Assembly: GCA_002270565.1 (NCBI GenBank)
Contig: NQMI01000073.1
Coordinates: 124,001 to 188,000, forward strand
DNA: 64,000 nt
Direction of reading: 5' to 3'
Source of the DNA: Stenocarpella maydis
Taxonomy: Eukaryota > Ascomycota > Sordariomycetes > Diaporthales > Diaporthaceae
The notes under the pieces are model-generated. The model made no database searches, was not told where the DNA came from, and saw nothing but the letters and a program-made list of their open reading frames with translations. Both the position numbers and the translations under genes were made by a program. Shown here piece after piece: positions 1-10,572 of this stretch. Within the stretch, counting starts at the first letter, position 1. Every line of letters begins with the position of its first letter.

Positions 1-573
1 CACTAGCGCGTTTTTGGCACTCTCGCTTACAAATCAGAATAGTGTGTGCATAGAAGCGAGTAGGTGTTCCTTAACCCGGATTTCAAAGTATAAATGTACC
101 TGCGGATATGTATATATATCTATATATCTATATGTATATACTACTACGTGTTGTAGGCAATAAGAAGGAGCCTACCCCAGATTGATGGTCCAACGGCCGC
201 TGCGTGTGGGCCCCTGACGTTGAAAGTGGATTGAGCACCCCAACATTGAACCACTTGAGCCCCTAGACTAACTAATAAAGACGCGGAAGGTGAGCCGCTG
301 CTTGGTCAAGGCTGCACCTCCCCCCTGTCCAACAAGTCGATTGGCCGGGCCAACTGGCCGGGGGTAGGTACACAGCAGTTGTTGCACTTGGTTGTTGGTT
401 GGTCCTGCCACTGCAGTCGTATGGTTGGTGTCACTAATACCCATCATACGCTGCCTGCACCTCGGGTGAGTTGGGAATTTCCGTCCTGTGATGTCGTCCG
501 TCTTTCTTGAGCTTCGTTTGCCCAAGGATCCTCTCCAGGCTCGTCCCTCTGGTCATCCTCGTGGCCTGCCACT
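1..573. other. Left-edge intergenic stretch
   Basis: No gene is supported here. It holds an AT-rich microsatellite-like tract (about 107-142, repeated TATATC/TATATG) and probably the promoter and 5' leader of the RRM gene that starts at 574. The short open frames have no recognisable protein features. Confidence 0.6.
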
Positions 574-2473
574 ATGTCGTCCTCAGTCGATACCCAGGTG
601 GTCACTATTGACCGCGCATACTTTGACACGCTCGTTCGACGGTAAGTCTCCAATTTCCCCACGCGAAGCTCCTCCCACCTTCTGTTATTTGTCGGGTGCC
701 CAAGCAGACTTTTTTTAGCTTCAGCCGCACACCTGTTTGCAACCCAGCCTTGGTGGAAAGTTCCGCTACCGTCCGCCTCTGACGTTGATTCTGGTTCTAA
801 CCTTTGTTCCATTCCCGAGCTGACGACAATCCGTCCACAGTGCCGACTTTGTGAGTTGTGACAGCCCATGCGCCATGGGCTGCTCCAGTTGTGATTTTGT
901 GGGCTGATATACCTCCTAGAATCGCGAAGACCTCCTCACGCGCCCTGAGATTTCCATTCCCAGGTCAGAGTACGATGGTCTCAAGCGAATCGCCGCCAAT
1001 TACGGTATGCTCCAAGCAAGAGTCCCACCGCTGCCAGATTTATACTCTAACCTCCTCCCTTACAGCAAACTTGAGACAAAGTTTGAAGCGCGGCGGCGTC
1101 AACGAGGCAACGATTGATGTATGTGGTACAAATCAAAAACATGGCCAAAAGCCCACGTGCTACCTGCTTGTCATGAAAGCCCGCTGCGCGAATGTGTCTC
1201 ATATGCTGATTGCTATTACTGCAGCTCCTTAGCAAAGATGATGCCACTCTCGGGCAGCAGACAGCAGCTCCTACCCTAGCCACTGCCAAATCAACCGCCG
1301 ATACTACGGCACCCAACACGCCTCAGTCGCCCGCCTCACGCGTCTGGGCCCCTCGGAGGGTGCCCAACGGCAGTGCACGTCATGAACATTGGGGACAGCA
1401 CCAGAAACCTTTCCATTTCCTCCATTCTCCAACAGACGAGGATGCAGGTGATGATCATTATTCGGTTTCCGGCGGCGAACCAGTTGGCAGCCTCCAGAGG
1501 CAGGCCTACAACGGCCACGCTGCAGTGCGGCCGCACTACGATCTGCAGTGTGCGAGGTCCGTCCTCGTGACCAAGCTACCCGACAACACTACCCATGCCG
1601 ACATCACCGAAGCCGTGCGTGGTGGCCAGTTGCTGGACGTCTACCTGAGGTCTAATGACCGTACCGCAGCCGTGTCGTTCCTTCTCGCATCCGATGCCAG
1701 AGCTTTCTATGATCATGTCAAGCGCCATGACTTGTACATCAACCACAAGCGGGTGAGTGCCTCCTGGCGCAGTCCTGGCGGGGCACCAACCAATTCTGAT
1801 GCTCACGGGCCACAATACTGACAGCTGGCAGGTCGAAATCCGCTGGAATGATCGTCAATTTATTTTATCCGGCCATGTCGCCAACAAGGTCAGCATCGGT
1901 GCCACTCGGAATCTTGTGATCCGGCGCTGCGATCCGCGTTTCACGGAGTAAGTATAAAGTCCCCTCTTATTTTCACTACCGACATGTTGTCTTGTCTATT
2001 TCGCCCTGAAATGCCCAGCATGGACTATGTGAAGTTTCGCGAGTGGCAACTGACACACAGCAGGCAGGGTATCAGGGACGACCTCGACCATATTCACAAC
2101 CTCGTGGTGATCAAGGTCGAGTTCATAGGCGGGAGCTGCTACATCAAGACGAACTCGGTGCATAATGCAATGTTCGCCAAAAGCTGCATGATGAGTCGGG
2201 CGCAAGTGATGTACTCCCAAGGCGGGCTGGATTCTGGCTGACTCTACTCGCAGCAAATACAAGGGCAGCAAGATCGAGTGGGACGTTGACGAATGTAACC
2301 AGCCCTTTGCGCCGACACTACAGCCCAAGCCTCGTCAACAGACGCCGACATACAGCAGGGCCAACAGTGGTCCGATGGCCAATCGTTTCAACCTCCTGAA
2401 CATCGATGATGACGATGACGCCTTGTCGTCGCCCGACTTTGGCGCCGCCAAGAAACCCATGTTGGCTGCTTAG
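574..2473 (+). CDS. Nrd1-like RNA-binding protein, two RRM domains
   Basis: Predicted nuclear or cytoplasmic RNA-binding protein of about 403 aa, resembling fungal negative regulator of differentiation (Nrd1/Csx1-type) proteins. Exons: 574-641, 841-850, 971-1004, 1066-1118, 1225-1752, 1832-1947, 2019-2201 and 2254-2473; the frame stays open throughout. The N-terminus (VTIDRAYFDTLVRR, then a tyrosine-rich leucine stretch and LKRGGVNEATIDLL) is the conserved lead-in of this family. RRM1 is about residues 166-235 (begins SVLVTKLP). RRM2 is about 255-335 and contains the conserved DLDHIHNLVVIKVEF and NSVHNAMFAKSCM segments. The tail is acidic (NIDDDDDAL). The last intron (2202-2253) starts with GC (GCAAGT) rather than GT. 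The joins around exons 2 and 3 are the least certain: a longer exon 3 starting at 962 would give a more family-like SEYDGL sequence but needs another splice phase. The RNA targets are unknown; the family assignment is by pattern. Confidence 0.82.
2202..2253 (+). other. GC-AG intron
   Basis: This 52-nt intron has donor GCAAGT and acceptor CGCAG. Removing it joins SCMMSRA to KYKGSKIEWDVDE, which restores the conserved end of RRM2 in frame. Reading through it meets a stop codon (TGA near 2239). Confidence 0.75.
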
Positions 2474-5020
2474 GGGCCTCTCACCTGAGCTGGGCGGCAT
2501 CATACCAATGAAGACCCTCATCACCACGGCGGTTTAGTATGGCATGAAGGAAACCGAGTCATTGTAGAGCACAGGGTTTTGGACCTTGTGAGACGTCTCG
2601 GCACTCATCCGGACCCTGGGTGATTGTTAAGGTTGCATCGGAAAGCCCTAGGAATTTGATCGGAAGGCGTGTGAAGTTGCGGATACCCCCCCATGGCTAC
2701 GCACACGTGGCATACTTTTTTATCGGTTTCTTCTTACCTTCGCTGGGACACTCAAGGCGAGAAACAATAGGAAGGCATTGTAGTACCTGTGGACCGCCGG
2801 ATAATGGACGCTTCGGTTAGATTGTTAACTTATTAACGTGTCTTGTTGAGTGGTGACAGCTCGTACGGCCGGTACAGTCTCGTCAAGGCCACGAAGATGC
2901 TGTCAGGCTCGTAGCCGTGTATATGCTCGAATTGTGATGGCATCGACGCGCCGGAATAGTGTGTCGACGACGTGTTGCACAGGTTGAACTCGGGATAAGA
3001 ATTGAGCATCCCAGGGCCGGACACTGGTAGCATCTCAGATCCGGACGCGGCCTGTATCCTACAAGAGTCCTTTTTGGACCCGAATCGTAAGCCTGTATCC
3101 TCGTGTGGGGTGCAAGCGGTTGTACAGACATCGGGGAGCAGTCTTCGAGGTTTTTTATAGTATGGCGACACAGGGAAAGAGGAAGGGATACCTGTATTTT
3201 GTGGGGCTGTAGTCGACCTGATGTCGTCTCAGGTAATGGGCAAGCTTGCTGAAGGGTTAGTTCCCAGATTCTTGTTGTATGGTAGTACTGGACAGCAATT
3301 GGTGGTGAGCGAGGCAACTGAGGTTGGTGCAGTTGACGGGAATGGATCGTCGTCGTCTACTTGTGTTGTTGCAGCTGATCGATTCCCGTCTTCACATGCT
3401 GAGTTGTCACGTCCGTTGTTAGGGCCGCATAAAGTATACCAAGGTTTGTGGAGCCATGACGATCAGACAAGAACACGCTAGTCTCGGGTGTACGCATCCC
3501 AAGTCACAGAGACAGGTGATGAATAATAGTGTACACTAGTGTATGTAACTGGGTTCACAATAAGCTCGTGATGGGCAGCGGCAACGATTCCTCCAGACCT
3601 CCCCACATGTGGCTCGATTGGGGAACAAGGTGCGAGCGAGAAGGGGGGCCCAGTCGGGAATAGGGAGACAGGCGATGGGCAAAAAAGGGAAGAAAAAAAA
3701 AGGAACAATAACAAGCCGAACGAGTATACTCCGAACACGGCTTAGCTTGCCAGGGCGGCTCGGTTGACCTCATGTACGGAGTAGATTGATATTTTTAGCA
3801 GGGGTTCACGGGTGCGGCCCCAACACGAGAAAACGGGAACACAGCTTGCTGGCCTGGGGTTGCCAGGTGAGTCCCCAATGTGTGGGTAATACGAACTGGG
3901 CCGGGGTGCTGAGTGGCCAGCCCCGTCCCCACCGGTATTGCCACGCCACCACCACATTTCTTCCCAGGCGACATTCATGCGCTCACCAGTGTGCGGGCGA
4001 TGGAACGCCAGAAAGCGACAGAAGGCACGGTCAAGAAGCCCCGTGTGTCCACGAGTATACCGAGTACTTTATGAGAGTATACGTATAGAGAGGGGGAGGC
4101 CTCTAGCTGGTGAGGAGAAATCCAAGGCTGCGCACTCAAATGCAAGTGTCCCGCCTTGTTGGCTCGCTGAGATTCCGGAGTCCGGGCTGGGCTCTTGCAG
4201 CGCTTCTCCGACGAGTCTCGCCGCCGTACACTAGTGTAGTGTACATACATAGTAGGTATGCGGAGCAGCCTAGTAGTAAACGTCTAGCATGCGTACTCCG
4301 TACCGAATCTAGGTAATGTACATAGGATTGGCCCGGGGGGGGGACAGGCCGGAACGGCCGTGCTAGTCAGTCTGCTCTGATTTGGCCTTTTCTACAACTC
4401 GTCACCCCTGCAACCGATCCCCCGATGCTTTCTTGGTCCCGCAGTGCCTTTTTTCCTGTCCGTCGGGCAACCTCTAATCCAACCTCCCCTTTCCATTCAG
4501 AGCTGTGTCCTTCTGTGCTCGTGCAAGAACATACAGTACACACACACATACACATTCGCTTTGTTGTTGATCCTGTCACAGTTACTTTATTTTTATTTTT
4601 TTGCCGACCGCTGCTTGACGTTCGCTTCAAACACCCACCCGCTACTTTGGCTCCGTCCCCTATCTTGACCCAACCCAAACGATTCCACCCGCTCACCCGC
4701 TCGCCAGTCTCGCCAGTCCTCACCGGCCCCTGATCCTCGACTCATTCAGACCTGCCAAGCTTGCCTGCCGTGCTCCAAACATCCCATTACACGAGCACGC
4801 AGCAGCACGTCTTCTGCCATTCCAGTGTGCTTCACGACAAGACGCCACAACATCATCGTTGCCCACCCTGCCGTCGAAGTGTTGCGGCATTGATTTGGCT
4901 TCAACGGGTCTCTCGGTTTCGGTGTCCTGAGGTGGGAGGAAATTTGCGTCAATTCGCATCCGAATTTGCGTCGCGGCCCCCCCTCCCTATTGAGGGTCTC
5001 TCATTCGATCCACCGCCACC
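2474..5020. other. Intergenic region with one possible gene relic
   Basis: There is no confident gene. The stretch contains the interrupted minus-strand frame described separately (2833-3738). From about 4400 to 5020 it is pyrimidine-rich on the plus strand, as expected for the promoter and 5' leader of the DUF7137 gene. A run of nine G (4335-4343) and several short open frames are present without recognisable protein features. Confidence 0.5.
2833..3738 (-). pseudogene. Possible decayed or orphan protein-coding frame
   Basis: One minus-strand frame runs from 3738 to 2833 with only three internal stops (TAG at 3478-3480, TGA at 3463-3465, TGA at 3229-3231). The longest open parts are 77 codons (3462-3232) and 131 codons (3228-2836). 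The translated text is low in simple repeats and looks protein-like, with an acidic run (QVDDDDPFPS), several cysteines and a C-terminus reading TRLYRPYELSPLNKTR. All three stops could derive from CAG or CGA by single C-to-T changes, which is what RIP-type or other transition decay would give, though this is weak evidence. I found no splice pair that removes the stops and keeps the frame. I recognise no family. It could also be chance. Confidence 0.25.
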
Positions 5021-5960
5021 ATGAAGGCCGCACACTTCACCACCGCTCTCCTCTCCCTCGCACCTGTAGTTTCTGCATATGCCTGGCCAGAATGGCTGCC
5101 GGAGCTGGATGCTCTGGTTATGAGGCAGGACTCTAGCGGTATGTCTCACGCTCATGACACGGGAATCAGGCCACACGTCTCGGGTGCAGATTGAAGACTG
5201 ACCCAATCCGACTCGCACAGCATCCTCGTCACAACCTACTGCCACCCCGTCAGCGACAGACGACCCTAAAAACGCTGGCAACCTAAACACCGCAAGCGCC
5301 ACCAGTGACGGATCCGCCTCTGCAACTGGTGATTCATCCGCGACCGGCGACGCAAGCGGGTCTGCTACGGGGTCTGCTACGGGGTCCGCCACGGGCACGG
5401 GCAAGAGCTCAAAGACGACGTCGGTCAGCGTCAACCCCGAGGACCCGGCCGGCAACGCTGTCATCTTGACACCCCAGACCACCATAACGAGCGCCCTCTA
5501 CCGGATCGGCGAGTTCGTCACCCTGGGCTGGAACTACACAAACTTGCAGGTCACCCCGACAGCAGTTGACGTCCTCATCTCGTGTTCCACTGCCTCTGAA
5601 ACATGGACGCTGACGTCCAACATGACGTACGAGACATCGGCCGCCCTGACATGGGACACGGGTGCCTTCCAGAGCGATTCGGTCCAGCAGCCCCTGCTCG
5701 TGGAGCAGTACGTTATGTACATCATGGACGCCGACTCCAGCATCAGTGCAACCGCCGGCCCGGGCGAGCTGACGCCCGCTGCCGCCATGACTTTTGGCTT
5801 GTACACCGGCCAGCCTTACACCCCGCTCGCTAGTGGCTGGGTTTGTGCTACGTGCAGCGGCGCCATGTCCACCAGCGAGAGACAGGCCCTCGGCTTCCTC
5901 TTCACCGTCGCAGCAATCACCGTCGCGAGCTTCACCTGGTTCGTGACCGGCCTGTGGTGA
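5021..5960 (+). CDS. DUF7137-domain surface protein, secreted or membrane-anchored
   Basis: A 285-aa protein with exons 5021-5138 and 5221-5960 (82-nt intron). Residues 1-20 form a signal peptide (hydrophobic TTALLSLAPVVSAYA). Residues 40-110 are a low-complexity Ser/Thr/Gly/Asp linker with a small tandem repeat (GSAT repeated), typical of O-glycosylated fungal wall proteins. Residues about 112-250 match the Pezizomycotina DUF7137 pattern: VILTPQTT, GEFVTLGWNYTNL, a DADSS motif, then YTPLASGWVCATCSGAMS with paired cysteines. N-glycosylation sequons NYT and NMT are present. The last 24 residues are one membrane segment (ALGFLFTVAAITV...) ending TGLW, so the domain should face outside with almost no cytosolic tail. 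Function is unknown. The start has a good context (CGCCACCATGA). Confidence 0.88.
5346..5400 (+). repeat. 12-nt coding minisatellite (GSAT repeats)
   Basis: Near-identical 12-nt units of the type GGGTCTGCTACG encode consecutive Gly-Ser-Ala-Thr repeats in the glycosylation-type linker of the DUF7137 protein. The last unit differs by third-position changes. Confidence 0.7.
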
Positions 5961-6501
5961 TCTCCCCACGCTCCATGCACCCATCTATACTTGTGGGCCT
6001 CGCGTGGAACGTAATCTGTCATGTCTTGTGAGCACTGATCGGTAATGGCGTGTGGATACGTTCGAGTGATTATACGGGCGGGCGTGTTTTGCATGCATCA
6101 TCTTTTGGACATTTGAAGCTGGATTTGAACCCACCGGTTGTCTCGGCGGCGTTGGCATATCTGGGTCTTTGACAGGGTTTGGGGGAACAAAATGTCCGGT
6201 GACACTTTGAGGATGTATTTATTGGCCCGGCTGCAAACGTTTGCAATCACATACAGTAAGTAATGAGGCATCTGGCGTGCTGAATGGAAGACACGGGTGG
6301 ATTAGGTAGTCACAATGGACTGCGTAATGAACAAGATATACTCACACCCCTCTGTGTGGACTGATGCTTCTCTAGCCAGAACACAAATGATATCGACATA
6401 CTTTCAAGGCCGTCAGTTGTGACTAGAAATCCTGCCAGCCCAAGTTGCTTCCGGGTAAGTTCCCAAGATGTCAGTCCCCACTGAGTAGGCTGCCATACGC
6501 A
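5961..6501. other. Convergent intergenic region
   Basis: This lies between the 3' ends of the DUF7137 gene (+) and the CDK11-like gene (-). I see no coding frame or RNA gene; it should hold both 3' UTRs. Confidence 0.6.
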
Positions 6502-8054
6502 TCACACCATCCTCAGGGAGAAACCTCCGCCTCGTTCCTCCTTCTCCCTCCCCGAGAAGATGCCACTGAAATCGACCGCCCCGGGCCCGACGGCGTCTCC
6601 CCGCCCAGGGGCGTTCGGGGTATCCCTCCGCCGGCGCCTCTCCTGGCCCGCCTTGCTCGGGAACGTCGGGAACATGGCCTCGGACTTTGGCCGCGGGTCC
6701 TGGCGGAAGTACTCGTGGTCCAGCATCTCCCTCGCGCTGGGCCTCTTCGCCGGGTCGAGCGACAGCAGGCCGCTGAGCAGCGAGGCGCCCGCCGCGGTGA
6801 GGAGGGGGAACTTTGCGCGGATGACGGACCCCGTGCCGGCCGTCCCCCTGCCAGCGCCGGGTGGCAGGCGCAGCGACCTGGCGTTGGGCAGCCTCCTGAA
6901 GCCGGGCCAGGTGTCGTCGGTGGGGATGCCGCACAGCTCGAAGATGCGCGTCAGCTCGTCGACCTCGTTGCGGCCCTGCAGCAGGGGCTCGCGCGTCAGC
7001 AGCTCGCCGAAGATGCAGCCCACGCTCCACATGTCCACGGCGGCGCCGTAGGTGGCGGCGCCCAGGAGCAGCTCCGGCGCGCGGTACCACAGCGTGACAA
7101 CGAGCTGGGTCAGCCGGGGCGGCGGGTCGCCGACGTAGCGGGCCATGCCGAAGTCGGCGATCTTGAGCTGGCCGCGGTTGTTGAGGAGGAGATTGGAGGT
7201 CTTGAGGTCGCGGTGCAGGACCCAGTGGTCGTGCAGGTAGGCGACGCCGCCCGCGAGCTGCAGGAGGAGCGTCTTGACCTCGCTGGCCAGAAAGGGCTGC
7301 GGCATGTCCTCGAGGATGGACTTGAGGTCGTGCTCTAGGAACTCGAGGACCAGGAAGATGCTACAAGTGCACAATCGCGGCGGGCAGGGTCAGCATCAAG
7401 TTGTGCTTAGGTCATGGGGGAAGCGGGAGACAAGAGGAGAAAAGGGGGGCCCCTGGCACGAATCACGCACTTTTCTATCCTGGCCGTGTCCTCGCCGACC
7501 ACAACCTCCTTCAACTCGACAATGTTCCTGTGCTCGCAGTCCTTGAGGATCTGGATTTCCCGCAGGCCCGTCACGGGCAGCCCGTTCCGGTCGCTGGGCT
7601 CGATCTTGAGCCTCTTGAGCGCGACCACCTTGCCTGTCGAGATCTCCTTGGCCCTTGCGACCCAGCCGTACGCGCCCTCCTCGATGTCGTTGAGCTTGTC
7701 GTACTTCTCCACGCTGCTCGCCCTGCCGAAGCCGCCGCCTGCCTGGAACCGCAGGAGCCGCGGCCCCGCGCTGCTGCCGCTTCTCCCCGTGCCCTTGGCC
7801 TGTTGTTCTGGCGGCCGCCGCTCTGGAGTAAGCCTCCGCCTCTTGGCCGGCCGGCCGTCTTGGTCGTCGCCGCCCCCTTGGGCTGTGCCATCCGCCGCAG
7901 CTGGTTGCCGCTTGCTCTCCTCCTCAGCCTTGTGCGCGGCCTCTGCCTTCTCCCTCTTCAGTCTCTTCTTCTCGTCCCTTTCCTTCCTGGCCTTGGCCTC
8001 TCGCGCGGCGTCCTCCTCGCTGTCGGCCCAGCGCGACTTTCCCTTGCCGGACAT
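6502..8054 (-). CDS. CDK11: Cyclin-dependent kinase, CDK11/PITSLRE type
   Basis: A 480-aa Ser/Thr kinase with exons 8054-7471 and 7360-6502 (110-nt intron that closes the frame as RIENIFLVLEF). Residues 1-117 are a charged Lys/Glu/Arg region with a basic KRRR nuclear-type signal. The kinase domain covers about 118-425. Visible motifs are the glycine loop EEGAYG (125-130), catalytic lysine in VVALK (Lys147), the C-helix signature PVTGLRE (160-166, the counterpart of PSTAIRE in CDK1 and PITSLRE in CDK11), HRDLKTSN (catalytic Asp246), DFGMAR (Asp264), an activation loop with a threonine in VVTLWYRAPE, and DMWSVGCI. CDK11-family kinases pair with L-type cyclins and act in transcription and pre-mRNA splicing. 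The start at 8054 is the first Met that leads into the conserved charged region; an upstream in-frame Met exists at 8201. Confidence 0.9.
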
Positions 8055-8541
8055 GTCGAGTTCGGAACGGCACGAGGAGGCGGGGTGCAGAATCGAGGGC
8101 GCAACAGCCAGGAGGTTGAGCGTGTGGAGGTTCAATCCAAGCGGCGAGAAGCGAATGCATGTAAAAACAAAGTCAAATGAAGTGCGCTGACAAGAAAGCA
8201 AAACACATTTCGAGACGTCGTCGGACTGGAGGGGATGATGTTGGTGCAGGTTGCCTGCCGGGCTGCAGGGTGTGGCTGCAGGGGTATCGGGGCAGTTTTC
8301 AGAAGCTTCACAAGCCTGGAGCTATACACTAGCAGTTGGAGGGGCATTTGAAGCTCTCTCCCATCAGACCTACCTACATACACAGTAGTAGGTACTTTAT
8401 TAAATAGGCGCCCTAGTGAATTCCTAGCTTGGATTTCCACAAGTCGTCGCCGCGAACTTGCCGAACACCGAACTAGTAATGTTCCGTTCACGATGAAAGG
8501 CGACTGGAGTCAATGATTATTGCACTGGCCAAATTGTCGCA
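8055..8541. promoter_or_regulatory. Divergent intergenic region, CDK11-like / NDUFAF7
   Basis: This 487-bp region separates the start codons of two divergent genes and must contain both promoters. No specific operator can be called by eye. Short repeated CCTAC/GTAGG words occur near 8370-8400. Confidence 0.5.
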
Positions 8542-10280
8542 ATGAGGCGGTTTTCGCAAAGGTTGGCCTCCCGTGGGCTCGGGCTGTCTGCAGCATGTGC
8601 ACATCGCCAAGGCATGGTAGCCTCTCAGAGGGCACTGTCGATGACAGCGGCGAGGCGTAACGAGGATGCCTCTAGAAAGTGGTCCACGCCCCTTGCAAAA
8701 CAGCTGGCTCAAGCCATAGAGGTTTGTCTATCCACCATGAGAAATAATTTCACGGCACATGTTGTGCAAAAAGGACTAACCGTTGGGCCAGATGACGGGT
8801 CCTGTCCCTCTCGCAAGCTACATGCGCATGTGCCTTACTGGTGACCTGGGAGGATACTACACCGGTGCCATTGAACAGGGTAGGGACCAATTTGGTCAGA
8901 AGGGGGATTTCGTCACCTCGCCAGAGATCTCCCAGATATTCGGAGAGCTCATCGGCATATGGTTTGTGGCCGAGTGGATGTCTCAGGGACGCCCAAAATC
9001 GGCCATTGAGCTCATCGAGGTTGGCCCTGGGAGAGGCACTCTGATGGATGACATATTACGGGTACGCAGTGAGACTTGTGTGCCCCGCATCTTCTTGAAC
9101 ATGCCTACTGACCGTGAGTATATAGACCATCTCGAACTTTAAAGAAATGGCCAACGCTATCGATGTAGTGTACATGGTCGAGGCCAGTTCCGAGCTAAGG
9201 GTTGCCCAGAAGAACCTCTTGTGCGGAAAGGACCGACACATGACGGAGTCCAAGAGTGGTTACCATAGTACATGCAGATATGGTGACCTTCCTATTGTCT
9301 GGACCGAGACTGTCAGGTCCATCCCTCAAGGTACGGGCCCCTGAATTAGGGATACTCACGGTCTCGGTCGATGGTGAACGGCACTGACCGCCAAAGCAGG
9401 CCCAGACAAGGTCCCATTCATCGTGGCGCATGAGTTCTTCGATGCCCTACCCATACACGCCTTCCAACTCGTCAACGTCCCTCCTTCTCAGACGCCCGCG
9501 CCACCTTCCTCGCCAACATCATCACCGCAGGCGTCTGATACGACAAAGCCGACCCTCCAGTGGCGCGAAATGGTCGTCTCGCCCACGCCCCCGGGCTCGA
9601 CACACCAGAGCCTCGGCACGCCCAAGTCCCAGTCCACAGACACACCCGTGCCAGACTTCCAGCTCACCCTCTCGCCAACCTCAACCCGGCACTCTCTATA
9701 CCTGCCCGAGTCGTCCCCACGTTACCGCGCCATGAAGTCCGTCCCGGGCGCGCTCATCGAGATTTGCCCGGACGCGTCACTCTACGCGACAGACTTCGCG
9801 ACGCGCATCGGCGGGTCCCCACAGCACCCAAAGCACAAGCCATCGGGGGCGGCGCTGATCCTCGACTACGGGCCCGGCGACGGCACCGTTCCCGTCAACT
9901 CGCTCCGGGGCATCAGCAGGCACCAGCGGGTGAGCCCGTTCGCCGAGCCGGGGCTGACGGACCTGAGCGCCGACGTGGACTTTGCCGCTGTCGCCGAGGC
10001 CGCCCTCAGGGCGAGCGAGGGCGTCGAGGTCCACGGGCCGGTCGAGCAGGCCGCATTCCTCGAGGCCATGGGAATCAGGGAGCGCGCCGAGGTGTTGGTC
10101 AAGAGTCTGAAGCAGAAGGGCCAGGGCGAGAAGAAGTCGGACCAGGTCGAAAGGGCGTGGAGGAGGCTCGTGGACCGGGGCCCGGATGGGATGGGGAAGA
10201 CATACAAGGCCCTTGCGATATTGCCCGAAAATGATGGCAAGAGGCGGCCGGTTGGTTTCGGCGGTGACGTTGGGGCTTGA
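8542..10280 (+). CDS. NDUFAF7: Mitochondrial complex I assembly arginine methyltransferase
   Basis: A 511-aa protein of the MidA/NDUFAF7 family (DUF185). Exons: 8542-8721, 8792-9061, 9126-9330 and 9400-10280. NDUFAF7 symmetrically dimethylates an arginine of the NDUFS2 subunit early in complex I assembly, in the mitochondrial matrix. The first 35-40 residues are basic and free of acidic residues ([12 protein letters not shown]...), a mitochondrial targeting signal. The family core begins at [15 protein letters not shown]. It continues with [15 protein letters not shown], the SAM-binding [14 protein letters not shown], the [13 protein letters not shown] motif and a late [13 protein letters not shown] motif. 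The lineage adds Pro/Ser/Thr-rich insertions after the HEFFDALP motif (about residues 240-300), making it longer than the 441-aa human protein. All four exons join in frame with GT-AG sites. Confidence 0.93.
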
Positions 10281-10572
10281 AGGCCCCAGTCTATGTAGCT
10301 CAAGTGAGGGATACCCCAGGTTCATCCCGCCTGATTGCAGGTTTTGGAATATGCAACCCAGCCTTTTGTCATAGAAATGATAACGAAAGCCTAAACAACC
10401 ATGCCCGTTGCCGAACCCCATGCCTTTGGAGCACTCTCGCTTGAACGCCAATAAATCTATAACATTACAAAGCAGGCGTACCTACCGCCTTACAAGCCCG
10501 ACTCCGCTCTCACCGAAATACTGCGACCATCCCCTAACGCTCTCCAGCGAAGCTGTCGCTATTCGGCTATTC
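10281..10572. other. Short convergent intergenic region
   Basis: It lies between the 3' ends of NDUFAF7 (+) and the PTM1-like gene (-). Nothing else is seen. Confidence 0.5.

Noticed and set aside
6445..7338. 297-codon plus-strand open frame
   Set aside because: Antisense shadow of the CDK11 kinase domain; Arg/Gly/Ala-rich with no domain.
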